Assembly (NCBI RefSeq): GCF_024171535.1 | Contig: NZ_JALJZV010000010.1 | Location: 1 to 64,000 of the forward strand | Direction of reading: 5' to 3' | DNA from: Flavobacterium sp. HSC-61S13 | GTDB lineage: Bacteria > Bacteroidota > Bacteroidia > Flavobacteriales > Flavobacteriaceae | Length of the DNA stretch: 64,000 nucleotides | Part shown: positions 63,282 to 64,000 of the stretch, one piece after another | Layout of the letters: the number at the start of each line of letters is the position of its first letter | Position numbering within the stretch: the stretch's first letter is position 1 | Program-made: the position numbers and the translations under genes | The notes under the pieces: model-generated | Databases searched by the model: none | What the model was told of the DNA's origin: nothing | What the model saw: the letters and a program-made list of their open reading frames with translations, nothing else

Positions 63282-63863
63282 ATGAGTACTTTCGACGAAT
63301 TTTTTAAACAAATTGATCGGTATCACCCCCTTTCACAAGAAACGAAAAGTGAATTATTAGCCATCTGCCATATAGATTACTTCAAAAAAAATGATTTGCT
63401 TTTACAAGCTGGTGATCGGCCTCAGCACTATTATTTTATTCAAAAGGGACTGTTGGGCTATTATTTATTAGATGAAAATGGCGATACCGTTTACAAAATG
63501 TTTTTTGAGGAAAATAGTTTTGTCGCTAGCACCGCCGCCATCATTGAAGAGCAAGCGAGTAAATTTAATATAGTCGCTTTGGAGGATGTTCAGGTTATTA
63601 GCTATCGTGCCGACAAGTTTCGTCAATTGATCAATAAACATCACGATCTTGCACTTTTTCACCTTCACTATCTCGAAAAAAACTGGGTGGTTAAAAAGGA
63701 ACCCTTAGAAATCAATCTAAAACGGGAATCCGCGAAACAACGCTACCTTAAAATGCTAGATAACCCCTCTTTAATTTCCAGAATTAAACAACATCAGATT
63801 GCCTCCTATCTCGGTATTACACCAACTCAATTGAGCCGTATCCGCAAAGATTTAAATTTATAA
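63282..63863 (+). CDS. Crp/Fnr-family transcriptional regulator (second)
   Basis: The 193 residues have a cyclic-nucleotide-binding beta-roll (about 15-115: FKKNDLLLQAGDRPQHYYFI, then QKGLLGYYLLDENGDTVYK) and a C-terminal winged helix (about 150-193) with the recognition helix HQIASYLGITPTQLSRIRKD. It shares the fold and HTH pattern with the regulator at 42523-43119 but is clearly a different protein. The effector is unknown. The next gene, encoding an exported protein, starts 70 bp downstream on the same strand. Confidence 0.87.
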   Translation: MSTFDEFFKQIDRYHPLSQETKSELLAICHIDYFKKNDLLLQAGDRPQHYYFIQKGLLGYYLLDENGDTVYKMFFEENSFVASTAAIIEEQASKFNIVALEDVQVISYRADKFRQLINKHHDLALFHLHYLEKNWVVKKEPLEINLKRESAKQRYLKMLDNPSLISRIKQHQIASYLGITPTQLSRIRKDLNL

Positions 63864-63933
63864 ATCATCAACATTTGTCTAGTTTTTTATTTTATTTACT
63901 TCTGAATTTTGTAGGGTAATTAAAATTCAAAAC

Positions 63934-64000
63934 ATGAAAACAATTCTTTATACTTTTGTAGTATTCCTCGTAACCGTTGTTGGTTATGCCCAACAAATTC
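63934..64000 (+). CDS. Start of an exported protein (cut by window edge)
   Basis: An ATG at 63934 opens a frame reading MKTILYTFVVFLVTVVGYAQ, then QI, a typical signal peptide with a cleavage site after YAQ. The gene runs off the window, so the product cannot be named. It follows the second Crp/Fnr gene by 70 bp on the same strand. Confidence 0.65.
   Translation, partial: MKTILYTFVVFLVTVVGYAQQI

Overview
The window reads as chromosomal DNA of a low-GC member of the Bacteroidota, most likely the family Flavobacteriaceae (a Flavobacterium- or Myroides-like organism; the genus cannot be fixed from this sequence). The evidence is SusC/SusD pairs, type IX secretion (T9SS) C-terminal sorting domains, a PorP/SprF protein, Bacteroidota-type promoters (TTTG about 20 bp upstream of TAnnTTTG), lipoproteins with an acidic or Ser/Asp-rich region after the lipobox, and a small histone-H1-like protein. 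I saw no rRNA or tRNA genes and no CRISPR array.

Layout. 1-210: 3' end of an IS3-type transposase. 295-2433: large-subunit catalase KatE. 2579-14625: a minus-strand SusCD locus whose enzymes are phosphoesterases. In transcription order it holds a large AraC-type hybrid regulator, SusC, SusD, a GDPD-alkaline phosphatase fusion and a calcineurin-like phosphoesterase. The regulator has lost the key phospho-relay residues. 14903-17261: histone-H1-like protein, ArsR-type regulator with a luciferase-like monooxygenase, and a zinc-ribbon protein. 17343-22814: a 1823-residue T9SS type B adhesin. 23073-29940: a 2008-residue T9SS type A protein with 12 tandem MBG-like repeats, followed 1 bp later by an outer-membrane beta-barrel. 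A TPR/LuxR-type regulator at 30364-32079 is divergent from them. 32275-34988: a metal-handling cluster (HYC_CC_PP-like, two HMA proteins, a TlpA thioredoxin, a beta-barrel).

35204-38579: a PhoX-like phosphatase with an imelysin/di-heme cytochrome c peroxidase fusion. 38849-42276: five to six small stress-type genes (VOC, SRPBCC, DUF4199, DUF1569, DUF1801, YdeI). 42523-43119: a Crp/Fnr regulator divergent from that cluster. 43320-46926: a GNAT-pirin fusion, a META-domain lipoprotein, an unknown membrane protein and an SDR protein whose catalytic Tyr is Phe. 47003-56607: an SprB-like operon (2218-residue Ig-repeat adhesin, PorP/SprF, OmpA/PD40). 57576-64000: a DUF1003 protein, a Cys-rich peptide, a GNAT, RlmF, a triple-repeat lipoprotein, a thioredoxin-like lipoprotein, a second Crp/Fnr regulator and the start of an exported protein.

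Themes. Three loci move or display large cell-surface proteins by T9SS. Two loci carry extracytoplasmic phosphatases (GDPD-ALP, metallophosphoesterase, PhoX), which fits scavenging of organophosphate. The most unusual items are the SusCD-phosphoesterase locus with its doubly degenerate hybrid regulator, the phased GTGGACA repeats upstream of the MBG operon, the GNAT-pirin fusion, and the triple-repeat lipoprotein with a histone-like basic tail.
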